A stretch of DNA of 64,000 nucleotides from Heliocidaris erythrogramma (GCA_025617745.1 CM046869.1:14961168-15025167), one strand, 5' to 3'. Positions 44,520-56,107 are shown, counted from the first letter of the stretch. The notes: generated by a model from the sequence alone, not told the origin. Program-made: numbers and translations.

Positions 44520-45183
44520 CTTTTCCGTCGTTCAGTTCTGATTCTCACGGACAATGTCACGGTTGCGGCTTATATCAATCGGCAGGGAGGCACTCGTTCT
44601 GCCACCCTGGATGCCCTAGTCGCAAAACTGTGGAAATGGTGTTGTCACATGGCGATCATGCCTGTTGCCTCTTTCATCCCCGGTCAGGAAAACCTCATTG
44701 CAGACTTCCTATCCCGGGTCAGGTGTCTTCCATCAGAATGGAAGCTCCATCCAGAGGTCTTTTCCCTCATTTACAATCGCTGGGGGCCGCTGGAGGCCGC
44801 TGGAGGTAGACCTATTTGCGTCAGCTCTCAACCGCCAGCTTCCGAGGTACTGCTCCCGAGTTCGCGACCGGGAGGGCTGGGCCCTGGAGGCCTTCTCCCT
44901 CAGTTGGGAGAACCTTCGTGGGTTTGCTTTTCCTCCCTTCCCGCTGATTCCGCGAGTCTTGGAGAAAATCAGGGAAGGTCGGGCTCGGGTTCTTGTGATA
45001 GCTCCCTTTTGGCCCAGGAGGAATTGGTTCCCGTTTCGTCTTCCGTTGAGAACGGATCTGGTGTCGCAGCCCCTTTTGGGGATTCTTCACCACAGACCAG
45101 CATCCCTTCATTTGACTGCTTGGCATATATCGGGGAATCTGCAAGACAGTCAGGTCTTTTTGAAATGGCCGCAGACTTTGTAA
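44520..45183 (+). pseudogene. DIRS copy 3 RNase H end and post-RNase H domain
   Basis: RNase H end SFIPGQENLIADFLSRVRC in the frame from 44649; the next domain LEVDLFASALNRQLPRYCSR, EAFSLSWENLRGFAFPPFPL and VLVIAPFWPRRNWF in the frame from 44665. The frame switch coincides with a duplicated CTGGAGGCCGCTGGAGG sequence near 44790. Confidence 0.8.
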
Positions 45184-46236
45184 TGTCCAGTCGTAGAGAC
45201 TCTACTAAGGAAATGTACAATTCCCGTCTTTCAGCCTTTTTTCAATAGTGTAAGACCCGGGATCAAACCCCGTCTAAGGCTCCTATTGGTTCAATTGCGG
45301 ATTTTCTAATCTCGCTGTTTGACAAAGGAAGGTCTATCTCTACTATCCGAGGCTACCCGTCTGCAACCGGTGCCATTCATACGGGGTTTCCGGATGGTTC
45401 GGGGATTTCCAATTCCCCGCTGTTGAGTGGATTAATTTGGTCTTTCTTTCTGAAACGTCCCCCTCTTTCTCAATTAGTCCCGTCTTGGAGTTTGCCTCTG
45501 GTTCTAGAAGCCCTGGCTAAACCTCCTTTCGAACCGTTAGGTAACGCTTCGCTCCACCATCTTACGGTGAAGACGCTCTTTTTGGTAGCCATTGCCTCTG
45601 GTCAGAGGCGCAGCACCCTTAACGCCCTCTGTCTTACTCCCGGTCATGTTCGGAGAGAAAAGGTGTTAGGTTGATTCCTAAAGCTTCTATCATTGCCAAG
45701 AACCAGACGGCTTCTTCTGGCCCTGTTGAAGTTTTTCTTTGTCCACTATCTGACATCTCGTCAGTACGTGAGGACAAGGTTTGGTGTCCTGTTAGAGCTC
45801 TTAAATGGTATATTGATAAGACTAAGACATGTCGTAAAGATCATCAGCTGTTTCTGATCACTCGAGAGCCCTTTTCTCCAGCTTCTCTTGATTGCATTTC
45901 TAGATGGATTTATTTATTTATTTATTCCTGCATGTTTCACAATAATCAGTTTCATACATACAAATTTTGAAAATAGAAACACACAGAGGTCTGGCAATAT
46001 AAGCTGGACGCGCCGGCCCAGAGGCTCTCTTATCAGATAGTAAGCCTCATGCTCATGACACTCGTAGTGTTAGCACTTCCTGGGCCCTTTTTCAAGGTGT
46101 GATGCTGAATGATATTTTGAAGGCTGCCTACTGGCGTTCGCCCAATTCCTTCATTTCATTTTACCTTAGGGATGTCCCTGCAGGAGAGGAATTATTTGCG
46201 TCAGCCACCTTGAAGGCGGCTGTGTCTTTCCTGTAA
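45100..46236 (+). pseudogene. DIRS copy 3 tyrosine recombinase remnant
   Basis: AADFVMSSRRDSTKEMYNSR ending in a stop at 45246; LIWSFFLKRPPLSQLVPSWS and ASGQRRSTLNAL with the catalytic Arg; KASIIAKNQTASSGPVEVFL; then a 100-bp AT-rich insertion (about 45905-46010, ATTTATTTATTT); then CATGACACTCGTAGTGTTAG encoding His-Asp-Thr-Arg. Several stops and frame changes. Confidence 0.8.
45905..46010. repeat. AT-rich insertion in recombinase
   Basis: A (TTTA)n run followed by unrelated DNA interrupts the recombinase where copy 2 is continuous. An inverted A-rich tail suggests a short retroposed fragment in minus orientation. Confidence 0.55.
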
Positions 46237-46282
46237 TCCTGTTCCCTTCTTCACTTAAAACATGCCACCTGGTTTTGAATGG

Positions 46283-46977
46283 GTGTTAGTATACTGTTAA
46301 TACATGGTTGGGAGTGCGTTGGTGCGATCTGGCAACACAAAGGTTTTTATCGTGGTGTACTATACGCACGAGGTGCAAGCCGAGAAACGCCACGAGTCGC
46401 ACAGTCATGGAGGCTGCCATTTGCATTCCTGGATGACATCACAGAAGCGCAGCGCAGCCAACACAAGTCATGCGCGTTTCTAACTCACGTTGGGTGATGG
46501 TGGATAGGTCCGTGCGACTGAGTTTAGTGAAACTTTCAAGCTTTGAAAATTCAAATTTCAGTGCTCTTTTCGTACTGTTGGAATCCTTCCCATTCAGTAG
46601 ATCGTCGAGTTCTTCCCCCGTGAGAAGTGCAAAACTGAACTTCGAAGATACAGCCATTTTTTACACGCTGCTATCGTCAAAAATTAAACGTAAACTTTCA
46701 TTTATGGTACGGTACTGCACTGCACCGATCCGACCGCGGTAGCGCTACAGCTGTAATTTTGTTGATTTTATTCTTGATTTGTTGACATTATCGCGACGAT
46801 CGATGTCGCGATATCGATAGCGTGTAAAAACATATAGCAAAATCGAGTTGTATTGTCATGTTTACATGTTTACATGTGCAATAGACCCCTTTGCCGTATG
46901 CTATCACTTTTTTTTGCACAGTCACATGGTGTTATTTGACCAATCAGGATGGCTACATTCTTGAACCCGTTTTATAA
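46283..46977 (-). mobile_element. 695-bp insertion in DIRS copy 3 with a minus-strand first-exon-like frame
   Basis: Absent from copy 2 at the same place. Begins with the second copy of the 98-bp repeat (46287-46384). Carries the minus-strand frame 46439-46657. No terminal inverted repeats recognised. Confidence 0.6.
46439..46657 (-). pseudogene. Minus-strand 72-codon frame, Crypton/KIAA1958-like N-terminus
   Basis: Reads MAVSSKFSFALLTGEELDDL, then LLNGKDSNSTKRALKFEFS, then ends at 46439. The F-x-x-LT-x-EELDxLL-x-KDS-x-x-TKR pattern resembles N-termini of KIAA1958/QRICH1-like proteins related to Crypton tyrosine recombinases, and the shorter frame at 13778-13854 shares its first half. The later part (TRMTCVGCAALL) diverges, so an intron may begin inside. 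Based on motif resemblance only. Confidence 0.35.
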
Positions 46978-46978
46978 T

Positions 46979-47340
46979 CTAGCATAATAGGTATATATGA
47001 TTTATTGCAGTAAATCTGTAAAATCAGCACTGATTTTCTTATTTACTAGATAAATCTATATACCTACCTATGACCCTCCCTCCTTCCCCTCACCTTGCAA
47101 GCAACATGTTTTACTCTTGGGGTTGCTTGCAATAGAAGATGGCTGTTGCGTATTCCTGCCGGTGAGTGACGAAGGGGATAACGATGGGTTACGGGGGGTG
47201 CGCACAATATTGAGACTCATTTGTGTTAAAGTTCTCGATCGGGTAGCGTAGTCAAGAGACTGGCATAATAGGTGAGGTACATTTATATAGATTTATCTAG
47301 TAAATAAGAAAATCAGTGCTGATTTTACAATATTGTTTCA
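46979..47340. repeat. DIRS copy 3 internal complementary region and right ITR
   Basis: Closely matches 38967-39317 of copy 2, including AAATCAGCACTGATTTTCTT and GCGCACAATATTGAGACTCA. Confidence 0.87.
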
Positions 47341-47629
47341 GTCTGCTAAAGAGGAAGTTCTTGTTTTACAAAAAAATTAGCAGAACATAAAAAAGCACCG
47401 TGGATAATTCTCTTTGGAAACAAAATTTCCTGCCATCATTTTTTGCACGATCGGCAGTGAGCGAAAAGCCGCATAGTTGTTCCCTATTTATGTTGCTAAA
47501 ATATCTGCTAGTTAATCGCATCCGTTCATTTTGCTCCGGTGAGACTAGGGCAGTTGACACAGGGCGTTGCAGCAATGAAGCTGTATTACAAGGGCGCGCC
47601 ACGACTGGTGCCATTACGATATTGTTATT
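47341..47629. other. Intronic sequence, no gene
   Basis: Between DIRS copy 3 and the next tandem-repeat element; short open frames only. Confidence 0.5.
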
Positions 47630-50383
47630 GTATCCCCTGGTAGAATGCCGGAGGATACCTTGGATTCAGCAGCCGCCGCCGCCGCGTCACATTCTTGTGT
47701 GTGCTCTAGTGGTCACATTGCCCTCATTATTCCGTCCTTTATAGGGTCAAAGGTCATCCATTTTGTGCACTCTTTTTTCTGCATTTCTTGACGGATTCGT
47801 TCAAATTTTGCATGAAGGTGTCTCTTGGTGTAATCTAAAAACCTATAGTTTTTGGTGATGCTGCCACCAGTGTCCCGTCTTTTATAGGGTCAAAGGTCAT
47901 ACTTTGGAGAATGGCGTGAGTGCACTCTGCAGGCCACATTTTTGTGATGGATTTCTTTCAAATTTTGCATGGAGATGTAACTTGGTATCTACAACATCTT
48001 TACTTTTTGGTGAGGCTGCAGAACTAAAGACGTAGAAGGCTCATACCCGTTCCCAATACACAGATCGCGGTATAGCTGTCAAACCCGGTGTAGGATTCGC
48101 TCGAGTGCACACGCCGCCATATTGCTTAGTCCTCGATCTCTTCAACTAACCCGCCAGACCGTGTGCTTCTCAATGCCTATTTATATTATATCAGATCTTC
48201 TTTATCGAAATAAAGGGCCTTGTGACTTCATCACTTGTAATTTTGAAGTTGGCTTTTCCACTGAAGTTCAGCTGCTCTTTCATACATAAGTAACGTCAAC
48301 TATTTTTAGGAGGGGGGGAGGGGGTCTCTTTCGGACACAAAGGTTAAAATTGTTTTCTCTCAAGTTCAAGATAATATCAAACAGTTGTTTTTTCTATCAC
48401 TATTATCATTTTTAGTTCTCTTTCAAGAAAGCAGCCCGAGTTCGTTTGTTCACCTTCATCCTTCTTGACACCCCCTCGGAAAAAGCAACAAAAAATATAC
48501 TTGCTTTTTTGGTACCATGTACATGACTTGTAAAACGTTATACTTTTTGTACAGTTTCATCTGATATAAAAAGGCCTACAACTTTGTTTTGAATTAAGGA
48601 TGTGTTCAACATACTCTGCCATGTTTCTTTTTATCCTTGATGATAATCCTTATATAAGTCAGGACATATATCGATGAACTATTTTAAATTGTGGATTAAT
48701 CAGATTGGCAGGGTAACAGGGAGGGGGAGGGGGGGGGGTAAGTCTGTAGCCCTCCTCCCATTTCGAGTATACACATTGCTCAGCCGCCGCTTGAATAATT
48801 TTTTATTCAACTGGTTTTTTTTAACTTTGAAGAAACGTTTGCATTTTTACAAGCCAGGCTCAAGATGCTCCTTTCTTTGTATTTCTTTTTTTTTATTCAT
48901 GCCCCTTCACTATAGAGGGTCAAGATAAAATCAAGCAGATTTTGAGTGTGTCTAATCGATATTAAGAAACAGATGAATATGAATATGATGATGTGCTTAT
49001 TGTGTACAGTCAGAATTCACTGCTCCCTGATCATCTCAATTAAATTGGTCCTTACCATCCATGGAATACCATTTGACAATGTTCGTAATTTCTATAATTT
49101 AGTAACCTACATGTACATGGGGAAAAATATCAATACCCAGGATTATGACTTTCAGTAAATGTAGTGCAGTAAAATTATCAAAATGAGCAACAAGAGTAGA
49201 TGATGACTGCATTTCCATAATAACAAATAAGCATGAAAATGCCAAAAGCAACATTTGATAACACTGGCAATTTATTTTATGTATTTCAAGAGAAACTTCC
49301 CTCTCTTTTTTTTCTTGGTTCATTTCGATACTAGCATTAACAAAATCTAGCGTGTTGATCAAACAATTTGTATTGAATGAATGCCGTTGATGCGACGAGC
49401 TGCATGAATCCGGAGAGCGAAGGACTAACCAAGATGGTGGATATCACGTGATCGCGTACGAACGATGGCTACAAATTCGCCCCCGCACGAACCTTCTACG
49501 TCTTTAGGAGTTCTGTGTGCTGCCCTCATTGTTCTGTCCTTTATAGGGTCAAAGGTCATTTCTCGCACTCTTACTTCTGCATTTCTTGACAGATTTCGTT
49601 CAAAGTTTGTATGGAAGTGTATTTTGGTAAAGTCTACGCACTTATAGTTTTTGGTGATGCTGCCACCAGTGTTCTGTCTTTTATAGGGTCAAAGGTCATA
49701 CATTGGAGGATGGCGTGAGTGTGGAGATGTATCTTGGTACAATCTACAAATTTATACTTTTTGATAATGCTGCCCTCATTGTTCCGTCCTTTATAGGGTC
49801 AAAGGTCATATGTCTTTTGTGTGCTCTAACTTCCACATTTCTTGACGAATTTCTTTCAAATTTTATATGGAGGTGTGTCTTAGTGAAATCTGCACATCTA
49901 TAGTGTTTGCTGATGCTGCCCCCAGTGTTCCGCTTTTTATAGGATCAAATGTCATATGGTCGCTGTCTTGCATGCATTCTGGAGGACACATTTGTAATTG
50001 ACCGATTTCTTTCAGATTTTGTATGGTGGTCCATCATAGATTAATCTAGTCCTCTACAATTTTTGGTGATGCTGCTCCCAGTCTTCCGTCTTTTATAGGG
50101 TCATTGGTAATATTTTAGTGGATATCTTGTGTGCGCTCTGCAGGTCTCATGTCTTGACAGATTTTAATTTCTTTCAAATTTTCTATAGAGATGCATTATA
50201 CTCTAATCTACACACATTGTTTTGGTGATGCTGCTCCTAGTGTTGACAATAGTCCAGCCACTGGCAGCAATCTCTATGCCATCCTTTGAAGGAGTGGCGG
50301 GGGGAGGTTCTTTGTCCCTCCTTCGAAACGCTGCCAGTGCCGGGGGATACATTCGCATTGTGCGGCAATGGACATTTCTAGTT
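47630..50383. mobile_element. Hairpin-headed tandem repeat element (family A), copy 2, split by a TIR element
   Basis: Head hairpin 47630-47658 and unit array to about 48018, then resumed 49516-50383 with the 3' inverse TGCCGGGGGATAC (50338-50350) and TTTCTAGTT. The interruption is the TIR element at 48019-49515. Confidence 0.8.
48019..49515. mobile_element. 1.5-kb TIR element inside tandem-repeat array
   Basis: Left end CAGAACTAAAGACGTAGAAG, right end complement CTTCTACGTCTTTAGGAGTT followed by CTG. Further inward the arms stay weakly complementary (for example GCTTAGTCCTCGATCTC against the complement of GAGCGAAGGACTAACC). Flanks GAGGCTG and TGTGCTG suggest a decayed 7-8 bp duplication. No transposase recognised. 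Confidence 0.65.
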
Positions 50384-51473
50384 ATTATTATTATTATTAT
50401 TTGTTTACAATATGCCAGTTTTGAAAGCCCATTTTCGGTAATCGTGTACACGGACATTTTTTCTGCTGAGTTGTCGACTACTCGGTATGATGATTTTGCC
50501 GATAAGATAGGTCGACCACTCCAGCCCGTTGCCCTCCACCTTTCTAAGCCGTAGCGCCAGTGTAAAGCCATGAAACCAGTCCAAAATGGCCTGAGCAACA
50601 ACCCTAACTCATGTCAGATTTCCATTTAAAAAGTGTGTAATTTAACAGGTTTAAAACGATCTGTTTTGCTTCTGAAATTCAGAGGAATGCAAATTATCTA
50701 CTCCTACCTATTTTCTTGAAGATTAAATAAAAATCAAGGTAAAATAAAGCGAAATAGATCGTCATTTCCTTCCTTTTTGTCGGCACAGTCGTAATCATGA
50801 TATTGCAGTTGTTCACCAGTCGCCGAGAGGTGGCGCTCGTGCCCCGAAAGTACAGTCAGCTTTGTAACGTTTTAGTACATCTTTCTCCGTATTGAAAATG
50901 TATTCTGAGTGTGCGGTCGAGATGTAATATAATTCAATCCCATTTCAACACGTTTTTACCGCACGAATCTTGAGAATATTTACCGAAAGACAAACACTCT
51001 TTAGGTGAAGTTTATTGATTGAAATAACCATACAATACCTTAGAACTTACAAACTGAATGATACATTTCTATATTTTTTCTGAATTAGATGTTTTCTGGG
51101 GTCATTCATAAGTTTCAACTATGTTTTCGTTTACTTGGTGGAATTATCATTATTCGTGTAGAGAAATCATCGGGCGCGTACACGATTACTCAGGTACTCA
51201 AAACGGGCCTAGTTTACAACCCTGAATACTCGTCTCATGTTTAAACTTGTCTAACATAAAGAGCAGGATGTGCTAAATTAGTATGCCAATATTTAGAAAT
51301 ATCTAATAACCCTTCATAGAAATTTCTGTTGAGTTGTAATCCTCCTTTTGTCAACTTTGCATAATACCTGGTGAGTCAGATTGCTTCTTCTTCTTTGTCA
51401 TACCGGAAAAGAGCACTCAAAGGAGGATAAAAAAATGAATTTCATGATCACGTCTGTTCTACTTATTCTCTAG
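50384..51473. other. Intronic sequence, no supported gene
   Basis: Starts with a short ATT run. A minus-strand frame near 50410-50570 (MALHWRYGLERW) has no recognised family. TAATCGTGTAC occurs near 50440 and inverted near 51180, a hint of a diverged TIR element. Confidence 0.45.
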
Positions 51474-51581
51474 GGCAGATTTGGCTTGAGGGGACTACCA
51501 GGACCAGAGGGGCCAAAGGGAGAAAAGGGCAGCCTTGGACCAATAGGGCCACCTGGTCCCATGGGAGAGAGAGGGCCAAGG
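51474..51581 (+). CDS. Collagen exon k (108 bp, 12 triplets)
   Basis: Acceptor ctctag and donor gtaagc. Twelve perfect triplets from GRF GLR GLP to GPM GER GPR. Contains GPK GEK, a typical charged Lys/Glu triplet pair. Preceded by an 11.4 kb intron. Confidence 0.94.
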
Positions 51582-51645
51582 GTAAGCATAGATTCCTAAG
51601 TTCTTCTGTGCCACCGCATTGACAAATAGTTTTATCCATAAACAC

Positions 51646-52786
51646 TTAAAGGGGAAGTCCACCCTTGATATTAAGTTGCTTTTAAAAGGAGCAGAAAATT
51701 TAAAGAAAAAGATCAATGAAAGTTTGAGCAAAATCCAATAAGAAATAAGAATCAGAAAGTTATGAACTTTTGAATTTGTAATTATTCAAACACAAATTGG
51801 CAACTCTGTGATGTATCTGAAGAGCTCAAAACACAAAAATATTTGCTCAAAACACAAAAATATTTGTTTTTGATGAGGGAATAGATTTGTATTACCGGTA
51901 TACAGGTTTTAGGCCATTATGTGACAACAGTCCTGAAAAATAATTCATTTAAACCTTATTTTTTCAGTACTTGTCTTGTAGTAGAAGTCTTTCTGTTTGG
52001 ATATTTGAATAACAGTCGTACCCCCAACATGGAGGGTAATTATTTTAAATGAGAGTACATCATTTTCTTTCAGAAGTCAACATTATAGGTCGGTCACGTG
52101 TGTGACCTCGCACGATGAAGAGTCTTACTTGTTCGTATTCAAACCTTGTTTTCTTTCACTTGGAGTGCAAGTTTCCACTTTTCATTGCTGTATGGTGGGA
52201 TTGCTCTGAACAGTTTGAAAGCAATTTTCCATGAATTAATGAACATTCTTTTCTTTTTAATAGAGGTGAAAATTGGGTCGGTCACGTGTGTGACCACTCA
52301 AAAATGGCCGTTTTTAAATGTCTCTGTAAAAATATTATGGTTGGGAAATGACTTTTCTTGTCGAAGAAAAAGAAATCTTTTTCATGTAAGAAACTGGTAT
52401 TCTAAAAAAAAATCAATAAAATGTCATCTGATTTTCGGGCAATGAGGCAAAATTAGATGGTCACATGTGTGACCGATAGTTTCACTTTACAAAGAATGGC
52501 CCTTTTGTGTAAAAGCGTAATAGAAATGATTATATCTAGGGTGAATGTATGATGAAATTTTTTCTTTAGTGAAAATTAAAATTTATGTTTTTTCAGTGCA
52601 TGGCAATCATGATTGGGAGACGAGCTCGCAAGATACGTCACAGAGTTGCCATTTGTGTTTGATTGATTACAACTTAAAAAATTCATAACGTTCTTATTTC
52701 TTATCAGATTTTGCTCAAACTTTCATTGATATGTTTCTGCTTCTATTAAAACGTAATTTGAGGGTCGAGTTTCTCTTTAAGAGTTG
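51646..52786. mobile_element. TIR element with three GGTCAC palindromes
   Basis: Arms of about 170 bp: left begins AAAGGGGAAGTCCACCCTTG, right ends GGGTCGAGTTTCTCTTTAAG; inside, GATCAATGAAAGTTTGAGCA and its inverse TGCTCAAACTTTCATTGATA. The interior has GGTCACGTGTGTGACC at 52092 and 52280 and GGTCACATGTGTGACC at 52459. No coding sequence. Confidence 0.78.
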
Positions 52787-53249
52787 AGTTTTAAATCATC
52801 ATTCCTTTGTTAGACAGAGGAAAAAATATCTGAAAATTCCACAGTGCATGTACCCTTTTCTCTTTCAGGAAGATAAAACTAGTCTTAACCCAATGTACAA
52901 CATTCAAATTCTTGGGCAGGATTTGATCATTGTTTTGTGTCTTGAAAGAGAAATTTACTTCAGTCTGTTTTTATCCTTATTTAGCAAATGAGTGGAGACA
53001 GAAATGACTGATTATGGTGCATGTCCAAATGTAGTTTTCAGATAATATTACATTTTCTTTTTATGTCTGTTTTTATGGTTGTTTTAATGTCTTTAACACA
53101 TTTGACTGATTTCATACATTAGATTCTAAAGTGAAATATAACAGTATGCATGTATTTGAACACTTTTCATGTTTGGTTTAACAGAACTAAAATGTGACTG
53201 ATGCCAGAATGACTAAAAGCATACCTTTATCTCTTTTCTCTCTTCACAG

Positions 53250-53357
53250 GGTCCAAGAGGCATCCAAGGGGAACTAGGGGCACCTGGAGGTGTCGGAAAG
53301 AAGGGCTTCTTGGGATACCCTGGACCATATGGGCCAGAAGGACCTGCAGGACCTAAG
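53250..53357 (+). CDS. Collagen exon l (108 bp, 12 triplets)
   Basis: Acceptor cacag and donor gtgaaa. Twelve perfect triplets from GPR GIQ GEL to GPE GPA GPK, with aromatic-rich GFL GYP GPY in the middle. Confidence 0.94.
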
Positions 53358-53417
53358 GTGAAATATCTATTACTTTTGCCAACCTGAATTCTGTGTTTCT
53401 TTATCATACTTCAGTTA

Positions 53418-53813
53418 AGCCAACCACACACTTTATGACCAACTGCGATCCGACTTTTGAAGTAGATTGCAATAGCATTAAATATGGGAATTTTAGCAAG
53501 TTAAATCTTCCTTTTTCAGGTTCTGAACAATAATATGAATACTAAACATAGGGTTTTAATGCACTGTCAGCATTATACCCGGAATAAGGGCCAAATCAGT
53601 TTCAAATCGTAGAAAATCATAGGACTGCTCACTATGACTCGGAGCCGATTTGGCTTTAAGCTCACAATAGGCCGTATTTTCAGTTTTATTTTCTATATTA
53701 CTATTCAGACACTCATTCAAAAATATTTTACATGTTTACATTTTTATATCAGATGCTATTACATTTTCATCCGAAATCAGATCACAGACTGATCTTATAG
53801 TGTGCGGTGGGCT
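53418..53813. mobile_element. PIF/Harbinger-like MITE with TTA duplication
   Basis: 396 bp. Left AGCCAACCACACACTTTATG, right complement of AGCCCACCGCACACTATAAG, flanked by TTA (53415-53417, 53814-53816). A 3-bp TWA duplication fits PIF/Harbinger. Non-coding. Confidence 0.7.
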
Positions 53814-53816
53814 TTA

Positions 53817-54565
53817 TACCGCAGAGCAAGCAGATACATGAAATTGTGTTAACTTATTCCAATCATTTTTAATCATACATGTTGGCCTATAGTAAGAATG
53901 CCTTTTATTTTGGATTAAATTCTACATAAACAACCTAGAAATTTTATAAGAAGTTGATTCCAATGTTTGGTGGTCCTTTACAGGGTATTATTCAAAATAC
54001 AACACATTGTATGTCAATGTCTGTTTTATAAGCCTTTTAGTTGCCAAGTGGACAACAAAAAGCAGAAATTATGAGTCATCTGGCAGTGTTTTAAGTGGTC
54101 CCTGGACACCTAGGCAACTACATGTACTAATTTCACATCCTGCTTATTATTGTCCACAGATGATGGAAAATGGCTGACATCTGTAAACAGCTAAATATGT
54201 AGGAGTGCCCTATGTTGAAAGGGCTGTCATTCTAAATCTGGAATATAACATCATATATTATGAATCAAATGCTGACACAAGGATGACATTTCGAAATGCT
54301 TTGTATCCAGTGGAAAGGCCCTACTTCTATATTATATAAATGTAAATGTAAATGCAAAGTGCTACTATTATCAAGCCTGTCTATTAGATATCACTTTGTA
54401 GGTCGACCAGACTGAAATGCAGGTCTATTTTTGCAAAAGCAAGATTCATTAATTTTTCTTGACATCTCTCTAAGCTTTCATTGTTTTTTTTTGGCTATAA
54501 ATGGCTGACACTTGTATTTTTTCTCTCAATGTTGCTATGCATATCCTGTGTTTCCATTTCTGAAG
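53817..54565. other. Intronic sequence, no gene
   Basis: Nothing recognised. Confidence 0.6.
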
Positions 54566-54727
54566 GGCAGGAAGGGTCCAGATGGCTATGAAGGCTACCC
54601 TGGACCACAAGGGGTCCCAGGCTACCCTGGCCCACCTGGTCCTAGAGGGCCCAAAGGAGATCAAGGTATAGGAGGAGAAGAGGGCTCGCAGGGAGAGGAG
54701 GGTCCTCAAGGAGCAAAAGGCGAACCG
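54566..54727 (+). CDS. Collagen exon m (162 bp, 18 triplets)
   Basis: Acceptor tctgaag and donor gtgagt. Eighteen perfect triplets from GRK GPD GYE to GPQ GAK GEP. 162 bp (3 x 54) is one of the standard fibrillar exon sizes. Tyr-rich N-terminal half, acidic C-terminal half. Confidence 0.94.
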
Positions 54728-54951
54728 GTGAGTGAGTTTGTCTTGATGAAAGCTTTTTTACCAGCCTTTGATGTGACTGAGGAGAAAACAGCCGGAACTT
54801 GCACAGTCAGCAAACTTCCTGTGGCAAAACTGCAGAAAACTGTGCAAAGGCATAATGAACCAATAATGTAATAATGATTATTTATGAACAGTCGTCATTC
54901 GATATGATATGATCTCACATAAGTATCTTGCTTTAAATTCCTAACCCAGTA

Positions 54952-55632
54952 CAGGGAAAACTCGACATAACGAGGTCGGCTATAACGAGGTAACGGCTAT
55001 AATGAGAATATTGTCAAGGTCCCAAATTTACATGCGTGTAATTCTACGGCAGCACAAACCTTTATAGCGAAGTCGGCTATAACGAGATATCGGTTATAAC
55101 GAGCTAAATCTCGTGCCTCTAAAACAAAGAAAAAGATTGCTAATCATTCCCGTTATAATGAGCAAGCAAATTTCACTACGCCTCAAATGGACAAAAACCA
55201 TTCAGCTGGAGAATCTGCACACACACAAGCATATACTGTAGTACAGATATATCGGTGCATCGCGATGCGATGCGGGGTGCGTCTTTTTACAAGCGCAGTC
55301 CCGATACGTGTATATTCAATGTGGAAGTGTGACAGACTTGACTCTTAGTCGTTAACTTCACATCTGGAAATAATGCTTTCAACGCATTTTCTGACATGAT
55401 CCGATATTTTATTAGCTAATTCAGATCGAGAATTAACATATTATTAATGCCTTCATAGCCTTCAAATGAGTATATAAGTGGAGGCAGCCGCAGAACTCGG
55501 GTACATTATTAGTGTACATGTAGAATCTAGTCCCATATGTGCATTTTTATGTATGTTCTGATATAACAAGAAAACGGCTATAACAAGGAAAATCCTTCGG
55601 TCCTGACGGCCTCATTATATCGAGTTTCCCCT
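54952..55632. mobile_element. Pogo/Tigger-like MITE (Tc1/mariner, TA duplication)
   Basis: 681 bp. Starts CAGGGAAAACTCGACATAAC and ends with the near-complement GAGTTTCCCCTG, flanked by TA on both sides. CGGCTATAACGAGG-like motifs are repeated near both ends, probably transposase-binding sites. TIR sequence and TA duplication fit pogo/Tigger MITEs. No transposase. Confidence 0.8.
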
Positions 55633-55634
55633 GT

Positions 55635-56107
55635 ACTATCATTTAATCTCCTCAGACTAATCTATCAAGACCATCTTCATTCCAGTATTGCTCCCACTTG
55701 TATCTTCAGTCCGGTAGTGCACTTTCAGCTTTTCTTTGACCTCTTTTTATTACCTCTCAGACTGTTTATGATCAAACAATAAGTTCCTAAAAACTACCCA
55801 AGGTCAGCTTAGTGGATGGCTAGCCCTGCCATGGCTTGGCCAACTTTGGGTATTTTCCTCAATAGCACAGAAGATAGCACTGAAGAATCTAGAATGCTTG
55901 CCCACTTTGGTAAAGTGAAGGTGTGAAAAAAATGATGTGGCTCAACTTAACCCACTCAAGTGGAGGAAAATTGTGCAATTGTAAAATATACATCATACAT
56001 AAATGTTAGGAGGGATAATGAATAAAATCTTTTACTAAATTGTGTTAAATAACCATGATAAAAGCTTCATGTGCTTAAATTATTTTGTTTTTTGTTTATT
56101 CTTCAAG
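55635..56107. other. Intronic sequence before exon n
   Basis: Nothing recognised. Confidence 0.6.

Larger units (their letters stand above)
41697..47340 (+). mobile_element. DIRS-type retrotransposon, copy 3 (rearranged, left end missing)
   Basis: Same family as copy 2. Starts inside Gag; no left inverted repeat. Carries RT, RNase H, post-RNase H domain and recombinase remnants, then a foreign 695-bp insert (46283-46977), then the internal complementary region (46979-47066) and right inverted repeat ending near 47340. Extra rearrangements: a 109-bp RT segment copied into Gag, a deletion in the RT N-terminus, and an AT-repeat insertion in the recombinase. Confidence 0.88.

Noticed and set aside
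50203-50601. Minus-strand frame with MALHWRYGLERW
   Set aside because: Part of it reads through the end of the tandem-repeat element; no known family recognised.
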